Part shown: in pieces, positions 36,886 through 46,366 of the stretch | Numbering within the stretch: the stretch's first letter is position 1 | Layout of the letters: each line of letters begins with the position of its first letter | Assembly (NCBI GenBank): GCA_041395445.1 | Contig: JAWLAO010000006.1 | Span: forward strand, 62,001-126,000 | Length of the DNA: 64,000 bases | Source: Gammaproteobacteria bacterium | GTDB lineage: Bacteria > Pseudomonadota > Gammaproteobacteria > Xanthomonadales > Marinicellaceae | Direction of reading: 5' to 3' | The notes under the pieces: model-generated | What the model saw: only the letters and a program-made list of their open reading frames with translations | What the model was told of the DNA's origin: nothing | Database searches by the model: none | Position numbers and translations under genes: made by a program

Positions 36886-37716
36886 ATGAAAAAACTCTCT
36901 AATTTAAAAGTCCGTTTTGTCGGGGCAGGGAATATGGCGACCAGTTTGATTGGTGGTTTAATCAATCGTGGGTTTTTGCCGAGCCAAATTACTGCCAGTG
37001 ATTCGGGTGGGCATCAACGGCAGGTTGTGACTGAAAAATTCGGAGTGAAGACTTTTAGTGATAATAACGAACATTTTGGCATTCCGGATGTGGTGGTTTT
37101 GGCGGTTAAACCACAAATTATGAAACAGGTGGCATTGGATGTCGCTGAAAGCGTGATTGAAACCGGTGCTTTGGTGATTTCGATTGCTGCCGGAATTAAA
37201 GTCGAGCATCTGGAGCAATGGATTTCAAAAGATATTCCAATTGTTCGATCCATGCCGAATACTCCGGCTTTGATTGGAGAGGGAGCCACCGGACTTTTTG
37301 CGAATGCGAATGTTAATCGTGAGCAAAAACATCTCACTGAAGCGATTCTGGACTCGGTTGGGATTTCGCATTGGGTCGATGAAGAGTACAAAATTGATGT
37401 GGTCACTGCGTTATCGGGAAGCGGTCCGGCTTACTTCTTTTTGTTTATGGAGTACTTGCAGAAAACCGCAGTTGAGTTGGGTTTGAGTGAAGAAGTCGCT
37501 GCCAAACTCACCGAACAAACGGCTCTGGGTTCTGCGATACTGGCGCAGAGATCGCAGGATGATATTACGGTTTTACGTCAGAAAGTCACTTCACCCAATG
37601 GTACAACTGAGGCAGCTTTGAAATCTTTTCAAGCCAATGATTTTGCAAAAATCATCAATCAGGCAGTTAAAGCTGCCAATCACAGATCACAAGAGTTATC
37701 GGAGGATTTTTGCTGA
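36886..37716 (+). CDS. proC: Pyrroline-5-carboxylate reductase (ProC)
   Basis: A 276-residue NAD(P)H enzyme making proline from pyrroline-5-carboxylate. The Rossmann loop VRFVGAGNMATSLIGGLI is at the N-terminus, followed by VVVLAVKPQIMKQVALDV, the IVRSMPNTPALIGEGATGL motif, and the C-terminal signature (VTALSGSGPAYFFLFMEYLQ; VTSPNGTTEAAL). The length is typical (269 in E. coli). The stop overlaps the ATG of the next gene (ATGA), so the two are translationally coupled. Confidence 0.97.
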   Translation: MKKLSNLKVRFVGAGNMATSLIGGLINRGFLPSQITASDSGGHQRQVVTEKFGVKTFSDNNEHFGIPDVVVLAVKPQIMKQVALDVAESVIETGALVISIAAGIKVEHLEQWISKDIPIVRSMPNTPALIGEGATGLFANANVNREQKHLTEAILDSVGISHWVDEEYKIDVVTALSGSGPAYFFLFMEYLQKTAVELGLSEEVAAKLTEQTALGSAILAQRSQDDITVLRQKVTSPNGTTEAALKSFQANDFAKIINQAVKAANHRSQELSEDFC

Positions 37717-38837
37717 TGAATGTCCATTTGGCGATTTATGATACCAAAAGCTCCGGAATTGCCAGCGCAGCATTGGAGTTGAAACCCGAAAAGGTTATCT
37801 TGCTTCACGGTAAGAGACATGATGTGGAAGGTATTAAGTCGGTTCTAAACTCTCGTGGAATTGTTTGCAGAAGCCACATGGTTTCATTTGAACCGGAGCA
37901 AATTCGTACGGTTATTCAGCATATTTTTGATGAAAACAAGGACAGCAATCTGGTTTTTAACGCCAGTTGTGGTTACCGAATTATGGTTCTGGTGGCGTTG
38001 CAGATGTTTATGGACAATGGCATGGAATCATTTGTGGTGGATAAATTCACCAACACTTTGCACTGGCTTTCTCCAAATGACCGAGATGCAATTGGCTTGG
38101 GGAGTCGATTAAAAATCAGTGAATTTCTGAAATTATTTTCCACACAGATTTTATCCAAAGGTTCTAATTTTGTTGAAAATCATGGCAGGCAGGAACTGAC
38201 ACACTGGCTGATTGAAAAGATTGATCATTTTGGCTCTGCTTTAGCATCGTTAAACCATATCGCCATGCGTGCTGACCTCAGTCTTGAGTTTCACTTTGAT
38301 AAGGGTTATTCCCGTAAGTCGAATTTAATGGAAATGCTCTCTCGGTTTCAGGAACAGGATTTATTGAAAGTGTTTCATAACAAGGTTGTGTTTAAGGATG
38401 AAGCCAGTCGTTTTTATGCCAATGGCGGATGGTTGGAGGACCATGTTTTTATGTTGCTCCATGAAATTCAAAAGAACAGAAGCAACATCAGTGATATCGC
38501 CAAAGGATTGGAAGTGGTGCGCGCCAAAGGAACGGTTAAGAATGAAATCGATGTGATTGCAATGGCAAACAATCGTTTGCATATTATCGAATGTAAAACC
38601 CGTCGTTTTACCAAACGCAACAATGACAACACTCCGGGTTCTGAAGCCGTTTACCGACTTGATTCTCTGAAAGAATCGTTGGGTGGTAGTTCGGGCAAAG
38701 CGATGCTTGTCAGTTACCAGAAACTCAGTCGCTATACTTTGGAGCGAGCTCAGGATATGGGTGTTTATTGCTGTTCACACAATCAGCTGAAAAACTTGAA
38801 AGAACACCTTTATCGTTTTATTGACTCCGAGGACTGA
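37716..38837 (+). CDS. DUF1887 protein: CARF-like domain plus PD-(D/E)XK nuclease (Card1/VC1899-like)
   Basis: A 373-residue protein. The first ~150 residues form a Rossmann-like CARF domain with the nucleotide-pocket stretch LVFNASCGYRIMVLVALQMF (about 78-97), where the family usually has N-x-TGGTK. A central winged-helix-like region follows. The C-terminal nuclease has GGWLEDHVFMLLHE, KNEIDVIAMANN and LHIIECKTRRF, supplying the E, D and ExK residues. This is the layout of DUF1887 proteins such as V. cholerae VC1899 and the type III CRISPR effector Card1/Can2. No CRISPR or cas gene is in the window. GGAGG lies upstream of the ATG, which overlaps proC. Confidence 0.88.
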   Translation: MNVHLAIYDTKSSGIASAALELKPEKVILLHGKRHDVEGIKSVLNSRGIVCRSHMVSFEPEQIRTVIQHIFDENKDSNLVFNASCGYRIMVLVALQMFMDNGMESFVVDKFTNTLHWLSPNDRDAIGLGSRLKISEFLKLFSTQILSKGSNFVENHGRQELTHWLIEKIDHFGSALASLNHIAMRADLSLEFHFDKGYSRKSNLMEMLSRFQEQDLLKVFHNKVVFKDEASRFYANGGWLEDHVFMLLHEIQKNRSNISDIAKGLEVVRAKGTVKNEIDVIAMANNRLHIIECKTRRFTKRNNDNTPGSEAVYRLDSLKESLGGSSGKAMLVSYQKLSRYTLERAQDMGVYCCSHNQLKNLKEHLYRFIDSED

Positions 38838-39767
38838 TTACAATTCAGACAGAATTTTATGCAATTTTTCCGGTAGCTCTGCGGAAACGATAATTTTTTC
38901 ATCATTATCTGTAAATTCAATGCTGGATGCATGCAGGAATAATCTTTTTAAACCCAGCTTTCTTAGTTTTTGATTGAATTTTTCATCGCCATAGCGGATA
39001 TCTCCGGCCAATGGATGTTCCATTGCCGCAGCGTGAACACGAATTTGATGAGTGCGCCCGGTGACTAATTGACACTCCAGCAATGTGGATTTAATTTGTC
39101 TTTGATAAAATTCAGAAACTCTGAAAAGAGTTTTGGCATATTTTCCATCTTCACTGACAGTTACGGTTCTTTCACCGCCGGAGCGAGTAGTGACATCCAA
39201 GGGCAATTCCACTTCAAAGTTGTTTTTAATCACACCTTTAACCAATGCCAGATATTTTTTTGTAATATTGTTATCCTTAGATTGCTGATTAAAATCATTT
39301 AACGCCTGACGATTTTTTGCCAGCACCACACATCCCGAAGTTTCACGATCCAAACGGTGAGCCAGTTGAATTTCAGTCTCAGGAAAAAGCTCTTTGCAAA
39401 CTTCAATCAGCCCCACTTTGACACCGGTTCCGGAATGCACAGCAAGGCCGCTGGGCTTGTTGACAACAAGAAAATTATTGTTGGAAAAAATGATGGAGTC
39501 TCTGACAGCTTTAAGCAGATTTTCACTGATGAAAAGTTCCTGATTTTCTCCTAAAACGAATGGTGGTACTCGCACCAAATCACCGACTGTTAATCTGGTT
39601 GTTGGTTTGCTGCGTTTGCCGTTGATTCTGATTTGACCTTTACGAAGTAATTTGTAAATATTTGATTTGCTTAAATCTTTTAAAGTTTTTAATAAAAAAT
39701 TATCAATCCGCTGACCATCTGTGTCTGAATTGATTTCAAAGATATTGTTTTCCGTTTTATGTTGCAT
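38838..39767 (-). CDS. rluC: 23S rRNA pseudouridine synthase, RluC family
   Basis: A 309-residue RluA-family pseudouridine synthase. The N-terminal S4 RNA-binding domain (RIDNFLLKTLKDLSKSNIYK; LLRKGQIRINGKR) precedes the catalytic domain with AHRLDRETSGCVVLAKNR, where Asp is the nucleophile, and the LVTGRTHQIRVHAAAMEHPL motif. The divergent neighbour is rne, as in many gammaproteobacteria where rluC faces rne. This supports the RluC assignment (pseudouridines 955/2504/2580 in E. coli 23S rRNA) over RluA or RluD. Confidence 0.92.
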   Translation of the reverse strand: MQHKTENNIFEINSDTDGQRIDNFLLKTLKDLSKSNIYKLLRKGQIRINGKRSKPTTRLTVGDLVRVPPFVLGENQELFISENLLKAVRDSIIFSNNNFLVVNKPSGLAVHSGTGVKVGLIEVCKELFPETEIQLAHRLDRETSGCVVLAKNRQALNDFNQQSKDNNITKKYLALVKGVIKNNFEVELPLDVTTRSGGERTVTVSEDGKYAKTLFRVSEFYQRQIKSTLLECQLVTGRTHQIRVHAAAMEHPLAGDIRYGDEKFNQKLRKLGLKRLFLHASSIEFTDNDEKIIVSAELPEKLHKILSEL

Positions 39768-40300
39768 AAAAGCAATATTTAATTTGTAATGAAATGTTGA
39801 GAAATGTTATCATTCCAAGCGCTTGATGAATAGAAATATCAGCAAAAGATTAAAAAAGAATTATACGGGAATTTTCACAACAAGTTCGAGAGTTCCAAAC
39901 ACTCCGGATGAGTGATTTCGATAAAATATTTAAACTTTCAAGACAGGATGTCATCAACCCAAAGACACAGGTTGGCAGGATAAAACCCCATGCAGTGCAA
40001 AGTGAGAAAGTTTATGTGTTTTAAAATACGGAAACACTTTGGAATCCGGTTTTTTAAAATTGCAAACACACAAAATAATACCAAACAGATAGAATAGATG
40101 CTGTTGGTCATTGGAAAAAAAGAATATAAAAAGCTATTTTGGAAATGCTGGAAAAATTTAAAAAGCCTCATAAATCTTAAATATAACTGGATTTTGGAAT
40201 TTGTGGTGGCATTAGAATGGACGTATTTAAATAACCAAAATAAAAGAAAATATTGAGAAGTTCCAAGTTCCTGTGTGTTGCTTAATTACAGGAATTTACA
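39768..40300 (+). promoter_or_regulatory. rne leader region with a hairpin over the ribosome binding site
   Basis: This 533-base gap between divergent rluC and rne has no gene. Just before rne a stem, TTCCTGT (40268-40274) with ACAGGAA (40288-40294), would cover the AGGA ribosome binding site in front of the ATG at 40301. In E. coli the long rne 5' leader folds into hairpins through which RNase E controls its own mRNA. A long, structured leader here would fit the same logic, but the sequence itself is not recognisably the E. coli one. Confidence 0.5.
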
Positions 40301-43018
40301 ATGAAAAGAATGCTTATCAATGCAACACACTCGGAAGAGATTCGTGTTGCCCTTGCCGATGGACAAAAACTCTTCAATCTTGACATAGACATCCCCGGTC
40401 AGGACAGAAAGAAAGGAAATATTTATAAAGGAATCATCACTCGGGTTGAACCCAGCCTTGAAGCCGCCTTTGTTAATTATGGTTCTGAAAGACACGGTTT
40501 TTTACCATTCAAAGAAATCAGCCGTAATTACTATACTGCAGAAACTAAAAACTCAAAAGACAGACCTTCGATTGCAGATGCCGTCAAAGAAGGCACTGAA
40601 GTCATTATTCAGGTTAATAAGGAAGAACGTGGAAACAAAGGAGCTGCTTTAAGTACCTATATCAGCCTTGCCGGTCGTTATCTTGTTTATATGCCGGAGA
40701 ATCCAAAATCCGGCGGAATTTCCCGAAGAATTGAAGGTAAATCCCGAGCCGATTTAAAGAGTACTCTCAGTCAAATTAACCAGCCAAAAAACTCCGGAGT
40801 GATTGTTCGTACAGCTGGGATTGGCAGATCTGTTGAAGAGTTGGATTGGGATTTGAATTATCTGGATCAGGTGTGGACAGCAATTAAAACAATGGCTGCC
40901 AGTCGTCCGGCACCATTCTTTATTTATCAGGAAAGTGATATTTTTATTCGCGCATTGCGTGATTATCTGCGTCCGGATGTGGGTGAAATTCTGATTGACG
41001 ATAAAGAAATCTATGAAAAAGCCAGAGATTTTATGCAACAAGTTATGCCTCATAACTTGAAAAAGTTATCGTATTATAATGACACAACACCGTTATTCTC
41101 ACGTTATCAGATTGAAGGTCAAATTCAGTCTGCCTTTGCTCGTGAGGTGAGATTGCCATCCGGTGGCTCACTTGTGATTGATCACACCGAAGCAATGATT
41201 TCTATTGATATCAACTCTGCAAAAGCCACTCGTGGAGCGGATATTGAAGAAACAGCAACAATGACAAATCTGGAAGCTGCGGATGAAATTGCCAGACAAT
41301 TGCGAATTCGAGACCTTGGCGGTTTGGTTGTTATTGACTTCATTGACATGAGAGATCACAAAAACCAGCGTTTGGTTGAGGAAAAACTGAACGAAGCGGT
41401 TGAAAATGATCGTGCAAGAGTTCAAGTTGGTAAAATTTCCCGATTCGGACTTTTGGAAATGTCACGTCAACGATTGAGGTCATCCATTAATGAGTCCAGT
41501 CAATTTGTTTGCCCGAGATGTTCAGGACATGGTTTCATTCGTAATATTGAGTCGCTGTCAGTTTCAATTCTAAGAATTGTAGAAGAAGAAGCTCAAAAAC
41601 CGGAAACTGGAAAAGTCATTGCACAAGTACCTTCCAAGGTTGCAAACTTTATCATCAACGAAAAACGCACAGAACTTTTTGAGTTAGAGAAAAGACACAA
41701 AGTTCCTTTATTGATTGTTGCAAACGAATATTACCAAACCCCACATTTTGATGTGACACGATTGAAAAAATCCGAAGCCGGAAAAGTGGATATTAATAAT
41801 CTTAAGTTGAACAAGCCTGAGAATGAAGAGGGTGCTGAAAGCAAATCAATGCAAGCTGTTGACAAAGTGGTCTCTAAAGCGGCTGTCGGCGTTTTAATTC
41901 CTGAAGCCCAAGCTCCTAAACCAAAAAATGGCTTTGTAAAGTGGTTGAAATCTTTATTTTCAAAAGATAACTCAAAAAACAAAAAGAAAAAACCATATCA
42001 AAAAGATAATAAAAACAGGAATTCCAAGCCGAAAAATAGAAAAGCTCCCCAGAATCGTAAACCGGCTACCACTCCAAATAACAATCAAAACACTCATCAA
42101 AACAATAAACCTAAAGGTGGAAGAAGAACTCCTTACAACAATGGAAATCGTAAGGATACAAAAACCAATAAGCCAAATACACAAGCAGATGCTCAGAATA
42201 AGGCTGAGAATAACAAGTCACCTGCTAACAAGAGGAAACCAAAACCGGCTCAAAAACCCAATGTGAAACAGCAAGATGTTCAGCAACAAACTTCTGAGCC
42301 AGCAGTATCCACAAAAGCGACTGAGCAAATCATGAAAAGACCTCTTGGTAGCGTGGCATCCTATGCAGCTCAAAAACAACAAGAGACTCAAAGTTCAAAT
42401 TCTCAAAATGCGAATAAAGTGGATGTGGAGAATACAAATCCTTCCGTAAAAACTACTGACAAAATCGATCAAAGTTCACAACAAACGAGTCAATCTAAAG
42501 ATCAAAAACAAAAGTCCACAAAACCAAATAGAAGAAATAAACCGACTAATACTCAAGCTGGCAAAACAGATAATCAGTCGGCAGCACCAAAAACTCAGAC
42601 AGAGGAGACCAAGGTTGTAAATTCAGAAAAAGCAATGCCAAAACAAAATAATGAGCAAAGCAATACTACTGATAAGCCAATGACTGATAACTCTGGTCAA
42701 AAAGCGAGTGATAATCAAAAAGTCGGTCCTGAAAAAACTTTAGAAGTAAATAATCAGCAACCAGTCGAAAAAACAACTAAGAAAACGACAAAGAAAACAG
42801 CAAAGAAGAAAACCAGTAAAAAGGTTTCCAATAAAAAAGCTGAAAACACGAAGTCCTCGACTGAAGTTAAGAAGGACGAAAGCAAACCCGTAGAAAAAAA
42901 TGAAACAACTGCAAAGCCCAATACTTCCAAAGAGGAAAAGCAAACTCAGGAAATCAAAAAACCAAAACCTGTGAAGAAAGTTGCTGACCCAACCAGCGGG
43001 ATTAATTTCGATATATAG
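40301..43018 (+). CDS. rne: Ribonuclease E
   Basis: A 905-residue endoribonuclease, the core of the RNA degradosome. The N-terminal half (1-~510) is the catalytic unit: MKRMLINATHSEEIRVALAD, an S1 domain from about 39 (GNIYKGIITRVEPSLEAAFV), the Mg-binding DNase-like site (ISIDINSAKATRG; VVIDFIDMRDHKN) and the Zn-link CPRCSGHG at about 404, the same position as in E. coli. The C-terminal ~380 residues are a low-complexity Lys/Asn/Gln/Thr-rich scaffold. A short helix-like segment (GFVKWLKSLFSK) near 545 resembles the membrane-targeting helix. The terminator at 43043 follows. Confidence 0.97.
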   Translation: MKRMLINATHSEEIRVALADGQKLFNLDIDIPGQDRKKGNIYKGIITRVEPSLEAAFVNYGSERHGFLPFKEISRNYYTAETKNSKDRPSIADAVKEGTEVIIQVNKEERGNKGAALSTYISLAGRYLVYMPENPKSGGISRRIEGKSRADLKSTLSQINQPKNSGVIVRTAGIGRSVEELDWDLNYLDQVWTAIKTMAASRPAPFFIYQESDIFIRALRDYLRPDVGEILIDDKEIYEKARDFMQQVMPHNLKKLSYYNDTTPLFSRYQIEGQIQSAFAREVRLPSGGSLVIDHTEAMISIDINSAKATRGADIEETATMTNLEAADEIARQLRIRDLGGLVVIDFIDMRDHKNQRLVEEKLNEAVENDRARVQVGKISRFGLLEMSRQRLRSSINESSQFVCPRCSGHGFIRNIESLSVSILRIVEEEAQKPETGKVIAQVPSKVANFIINEKRTELFELEKRHKVPLLIVANEYYQTPHFDVTRLKKSEAGKVDINNLKLNKPENEEGAESKSMQAVDKVVSKAAVGVLIPEAQAPKPKNGFVKWLKSLFSKDNSKNKKKKPYQKDNKNRNSKPKNRKAPQNRKPATTPNNNQNTHQNNKPKGGRRTPYNNGNRKDTKTNKPNTQADAQNKAENNKSPANKRKPKPAQKPNVKQQDVQQQTSEPAVSTKATEQIMKRPLGSVASYAAQKQQETQSSNSQNANKVDVENTNPSVKTTDKIDQSSQQTSQSKDQKQKSTKPNRRNKPTNTQAGKTDNQSAAPKTQTEETKVVNSEKAMPKQNNEQSNTTDKPMTDNSGQKASDNQKVGPEKTLEVNNQQPVEKTTKKTTKKTAKKKTSKKVSNKKAENTKSSTEVKKDESKPVEKNETTAKPNTSKEEKQTQEIKKPKPVKKVADPTSGINFDI

Positions 43019-43042
43019 AAGCACTTGAATTTATTCGCACGA

Positions 43043-43080
43043 CCCCAACTTAATTATTTCAATTCAAGTTGGGGTTTTTT
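43043..43080 (+). terminator. Rho-independent terminator after rne, abutting the msrB start
   Basis: CCCCAACTT (43043-43051) pairs perfectly with AAGTTGGGG (43066-43074) and is followed by six T. The next base is the ATG of msrB. The only candidate ribosome binding sequence for msrB (GGGG) lies in the 3' arm of this stem, so the hairpin may both end rne transcripts and limit msrB translation. Confidence 0.85.
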
Positions 43081-43527
43081 ATGCGCTATCAGAAAACAAA
43101 AGAGGCTTTAGCAAAACTTTCTCCTGTACAATATCGTGTCACTCAGGAAGACGCAACCGAACATCCTTGGACAGGGGAGTATGTTTCAAACAAAGAAGTT
43201 GGGATTTATGTCGATATTGTTTCCGGTGAGCCTTTATTTGCTTCAGCAGATAAATTTGAATCCGGTTGTGGCTGGCCGAGTTTCAGTCGGCCAATTATCA
43301 CTGATAATGTGATTGAGAAAAAGGACTCCAGTCACGGAATGATTCGGACTGAGGTCAGAAGTCAATATGCAGACAGTCATTTGGGACATGTTTTTGACGA
43401 TGGACCGGAAGAACTCGGTGGCTTGAGGTATTGTATCAATTCGGCTTCATTGCGTTTTATCCCAAAGGATGAAATGGAAGCTGAGGGTTATGGTGAATTT
43501 TTAGATTTGATTGAGGAATCAAAATGA
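43081..43527 (+). CDS. msrB: Peptide-methionine (R)-S-oxide reductase (MsrB)
   Basis: A 148-residue repair enzyme reducing the R isomer of methionine sulfoxide. Family motifs are EHPWTGEYVSNKEVGIYVDI, SGEPLFASADKFESGCGWPS, DSHLGHVFDDGPEELGGLRY and the catalytic cysteine in RYCINSASLRFIP. The two CxxC zinc pairs of E. coli MsrB are absent, so this is the zinc-free form. The start ATG directly follows the T-run of the rne terminator; an earlier in-frame TTG would lie inside the hairpin. It overlaps msrA by four bases. Confidence 0.95.
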   Translation: MRYQKTKEALAKLSPVQYRVTQEDATEHPWTGEYVSNKEVGIYVDIVSGEPLFASADKFESGCGWPSFSRPIITDNVIEKKDSSHGMIRTEVRSQYADSHLGHVFDDGPEELGGLRYCINSASLRFIPKDEMEAEGYGEFLDLIEESK

Positions 43528-44030
43528 ATCAGCAAAGAGCAGTTTTAGCAGGTGGTTGTTTTTGGGGAATGCAGGAACTCATTAGAAGTTTTCCGGGTGT
43601 TTTATCAACCAGAGTCGGATATTCCGGAGGTGATGTTGTTAACGCGACATATAAAAACCATGGAAGCCATGCAGAGAGTATCGAAATATTATTTGATGCT
43701 GATGTCATCAGCTATCGCAAGATACTCGAGTTTTTCTTCCAAATTCATGATCCGACAACATCCGATCGTCAGGGAAATGATCTTGGAAGCTCTTATCGTT
43801 CAGCGATTTTTTACGAAAACGATGAACAAAAATCAATTGCATTGGACACCATAGCCGATGTAGATGCCAGTGGTCTCTGGCCTGGAAAAGTTGTCACAGA
43901 AGTTGAATCTGTTGGTGATTTCTGGGAAGCAGAACCGGAACATCAGGATTATTTACAAAGATTCCCTGAGGGTTATACATGCCACTTTATCCGACCGGAT
44001 TGGGTGTTGCCCAAACGCAATCAAGACTAG
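43524..44030 (+). CDS. msrA: Peptide-methionine (S)-S-oxide reductase (MsrA)
   Basis: A 168-residue enzyme reducing the S isomer of methionine sulfoxide. The catalytic cysteine is in AVLAGGCFWGMQELI (residue 12), followed by PGVLSTRVGYSGGDVVNATY, HAESIEILFD, and FFQIHDPTTSDRQGNDLGSS. It is co-transcribed with msrB via an ATGA overlap, so both stereoisomers are handled by one unit. It has no signal peptide and is therefore cytoplasmic. It converges with the following regulator gene at 44033. Confidence 0.96.
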   Translation: MNQQRAVLAGGCFWGMQELIRSFPGVLSTRVGYSGGDVVNATYKNHGSHAESIEILFDADVISYRKILEFFFQIHDPTTSDRQGNDLGSSYRSAIFYENDEQKSIALDTIADVDASGLWPGKVVTEVESVGDFWEAEPEHQDYLQRFPEGYTCHFIRPDWVLPKRNQD

Positions 44031-44032
44031 TT

Positions 44033-46366
44033 TTAGTTTAAACTATTTGAAAGCAGTTTTTGCAAACGAGCTTCTTCTTTGTCTCCCCAGATAGAAGAAG
44101 CTTTTTGTTTTGCCGACTTTGCGAGTTCAATTGATTGATTGACTTGCCCATTAGCGTTCATGATTTCGGCCTCGAATAAATCAATCTGCCACCAATCCAG
44201 ATTCATAATTTTTAATTCATTTAGAGTGTCAGAGGCTTCCGAGAGTTGATCGTTTTGTATATGTTGTTGTCCAATCTTTAGTAAAATATTTGCCGAAGCA
44301 GCATCATTCCCCATCGCTCTGGATAATCTTAACCTTTGTTTGTAGGATTCTTGTAATTCCAGTGTTGATCCATAAGACTCCAGATAAAAATTCTCTAAAT
44401 CCAGCCAGTACATACGCATACGGCTGTCTTCACCGGACTTAAGGTAGGAAAATTCATCAAGCCAAACTTTGATAATATCTTTATCTCCTAGCTTTTGTTT
44501 ACATTTCATCTGCACCATATCTATACTGCGACTGTTAAAATCATCGGGAAGTTTTGCAATTTTATCAAAAGTTGTTTGATAATCATTCTTTAGGAAATCA
44601 ATATAAATTCCCAGTTTGGTCATTTCAAAATTTCTGGAATTGATTTTTGTTTCGGCAATATATTGTTGTAACTCACCATATACGCGTTCCAGAGCCGGGA
44701 TATCTTCAGTCTCCAAATAGACGTCAGTCATGCTTAATTTGCTATCAATAATTCCGATACCATCATTGAGCTTTAGTTTGAACTCCAGTGATTCATTGAG
44801 TCTCTCAAGAGCTTCAGAATAACGTCCTTTTTTTGCCAGTAACATGGCATGTGCATTCATAACACTTGTGGCTTCTCTGTATTCTTGATTTTTATTGAAT
44901 TGTTCATAAGCCTGACTAAACAGACTAATCGCTTTATCGGTATTTTGTAACCCTCTTTCAATTTGTCCAAGAAGATAGATTGCAGTTGGGTCATCAGTGT
45001 TATTATGTTTTCTGGATATAGTTAATGCCTCGGTTACCCACTTGCGCGCATTATCATAATGACCTAGGTTTTTTTCAACGATTCCCATATTAAGAGATGT
45101 TTTAATTAGAAACTTATGGTTGTTCAATTTTTTAGCAAGCTCATAACTTTTCAAATAGTAATGAGTGGCTTCATTGAACTCTCTCTGACGGAAATAGGCA
45201 ACACCCAGAGAGTTATTGATTTCAAGTTCATTTGTAGGATCTTGAGGAAACTGGTCCAAGTTTTGTAATAAGTTCTGCAAATCGTCAATCGAGCCCTGAT
45301 AATTGCTGAGTTTGCGTTTGACAATAGCTAATTCAATTTTCGCTGCAATCAGAGTCGGGTCTTGTTCGATTGCGAGCTCAAAGTATTTTTCGGCTTTATC
45401 AGCATATCCCTGAATTTGGTAAGACATTCCTCGTGAATAAAGCTCATTGGTAAAATCGTCTTCTGAAACGACATTTTCAATAGCGGTGGTGACTTGACCG
45501 GGTAATAATTGAGTGATTTGTTTCGCCATTTTTTGTGCTAAACCGCTGGGATTATCGCCTTCTATTTTGACTTCGGAGTAAACCCCTTTTGGATGATAAA
45601 CGCTGTATCTGAGTACATAAAGTTTTTCATTATGTTGAGTCAGTACAGAACTGATGATGTAATCTGCATTAAATCGTTGTTTCAGTTTTAATAATTGCTC
45701 TTGAGAAATTGGGAATGTATCGGATTCCAGAATTTCTGTAGATTTTGCACTTTCCGAATCCGCCAGAAGACTGATATGAGTGCCTGACTCAATAACTTTG
45801 CTTGCCAAAGACATAAGACCTAGAGAGACCCAAGAATAAGACTCATCTTCAATTTTATTGGAAACCGGAAGAACCATAAGTCTATGATGAGATATTTCTT
45901 CAGGGGTTTCCTGATTCAGATAAACAAGCCCGATTCCGATAAACGACAATAATGTCAGAATTAATAGTGTGGTTTTAACAGAAATACTCCTGAACAAAGA
46001 TGTTTGAACTTCATCAATATTTGTTTTTGAAGTTGTTTTAGATTCAGGTTCTTTTTCGATGACTGTTATGTCAGCGATAAACTTATATCCATGTCCGTGG
46101 ATTGTTTGAATGTAGTTCTGTGGGTTCGATTCATCATTGAGTGCTTTGCGGGCTTTCATCACCGCTCTTGTGATCGCGGTTTCTGAAACCTCCACATTAG
46201 GCCAGATGGCATCCTGAAGTTCATCCTTGCTGATAGCCTTATTGGCATTCTCAATGAAGAAAATTATGACCTCATAGACCTTAGGTTCTATGACTAAAAG
46301 CTCTTTATTGAGATAAATTTCGCGTAAAGTTGTATTTATTTGAAAATTGTCAATTTTATAACTCAT
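44033..46366 (-). CDS. CadC-type membrane regulator with TPR sensor region
   Basis: A 777-residue protein. Residues 1-105 are an OmpR-type winged helix (LVIEPKVYEVIIFFIENANK; SETAITRAVMKARKALND; IQTIHGHGYKF). A membrane span follows near 140-158 (TLLILTLLSFIGIGLVYL), then a periplasmic part with a TolB/adenylate-cyclase-like region (about 165-280) and TPR-type repeats at about 290-760, such as NELYSRGMSYQIQGYADKAE. This is the one-component CadC/ToxR design, with the DNA-binding domain in the cytoplasm and the sensor outside. It is divergent from the methyltransferase gene at 46522, a possible target. The signal is unknown. Confidence 0.88.
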   Translation of the reverse strand: MSYKIDNFQINTTLREIYLNKELLVIEPKVYEVIIFFIENANKAISKDELQDAIWPNVEVSETAITRAVMKARKALNDESNPQNYIQTIHGHGYKFIADITVIEKEPESKTTSKTNIDEVQTSLFRSISVKTTLLILTLLSFIGIGLVYLNQETPEEISHHRLMVLPVSNKIEDESYSWVSLGLMSLASKVIESGTHISLLADSESAKSTEILESDTFPISQEQLLKLKQRFNADYIISSVLTQHNEKLYVLRYSVYHPKGVYSEVKIEGDNPSGLAQKMAKQITQLLPGQVTTAIENVVSEDDFTNELYSRGMSYQIQGYADKAEKYFELAIEQDPTLIAAKIELAIVKRKLSNYQGSIDDLQNLLQNLDQFPQDPTNELEINNSLGVAYFRQREFNEATHYYLKSYELAKKLNNHKFLIKTSLNMGIVEKNLGHYDNARKWVTEALTISRKHNNTDDPTAIYLLGQIERGLQNTDKAISLFSQAYEQFNKNQEYREATSVMNAHAMLLAKKGRYSEALERLNESLEFKLKLNDGIGIIDSKLSMTDVYLETEDIPALERVYGELQQYIAETKINSRNFEMTKLGIYIDFLKNDYQTTFDKIAKLPDDFNSRSIDMVQMKCKQKLGDKDIIKVWLDEFSYLKSGEDSRMRMYWLDLENFYLESYGSTLELQESYKQRLRLSRAMGNDAASANILLKIGQQHIQNDQLSEASDTLNELKIMNLDWWQIDLFEAEIMNANGQVNQSIELAKSAKQKASSIWGDKEEARLQKLLSNSLN

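Noticed and set aside
37716..38837. A CRISPR-Cas locus around the CARF-nuclease gene.
   Set aside because: No direct-repeat array or cas gene is found anywhere in the window.
41950..42960. Repetitive, Lys/Asn/Gln-rich DNA inside rne that looks like a tandem repeat.
   Set aside because: It is the normal low-complexity C-terminal scaffold of RNase E and does not have a fixed unit.
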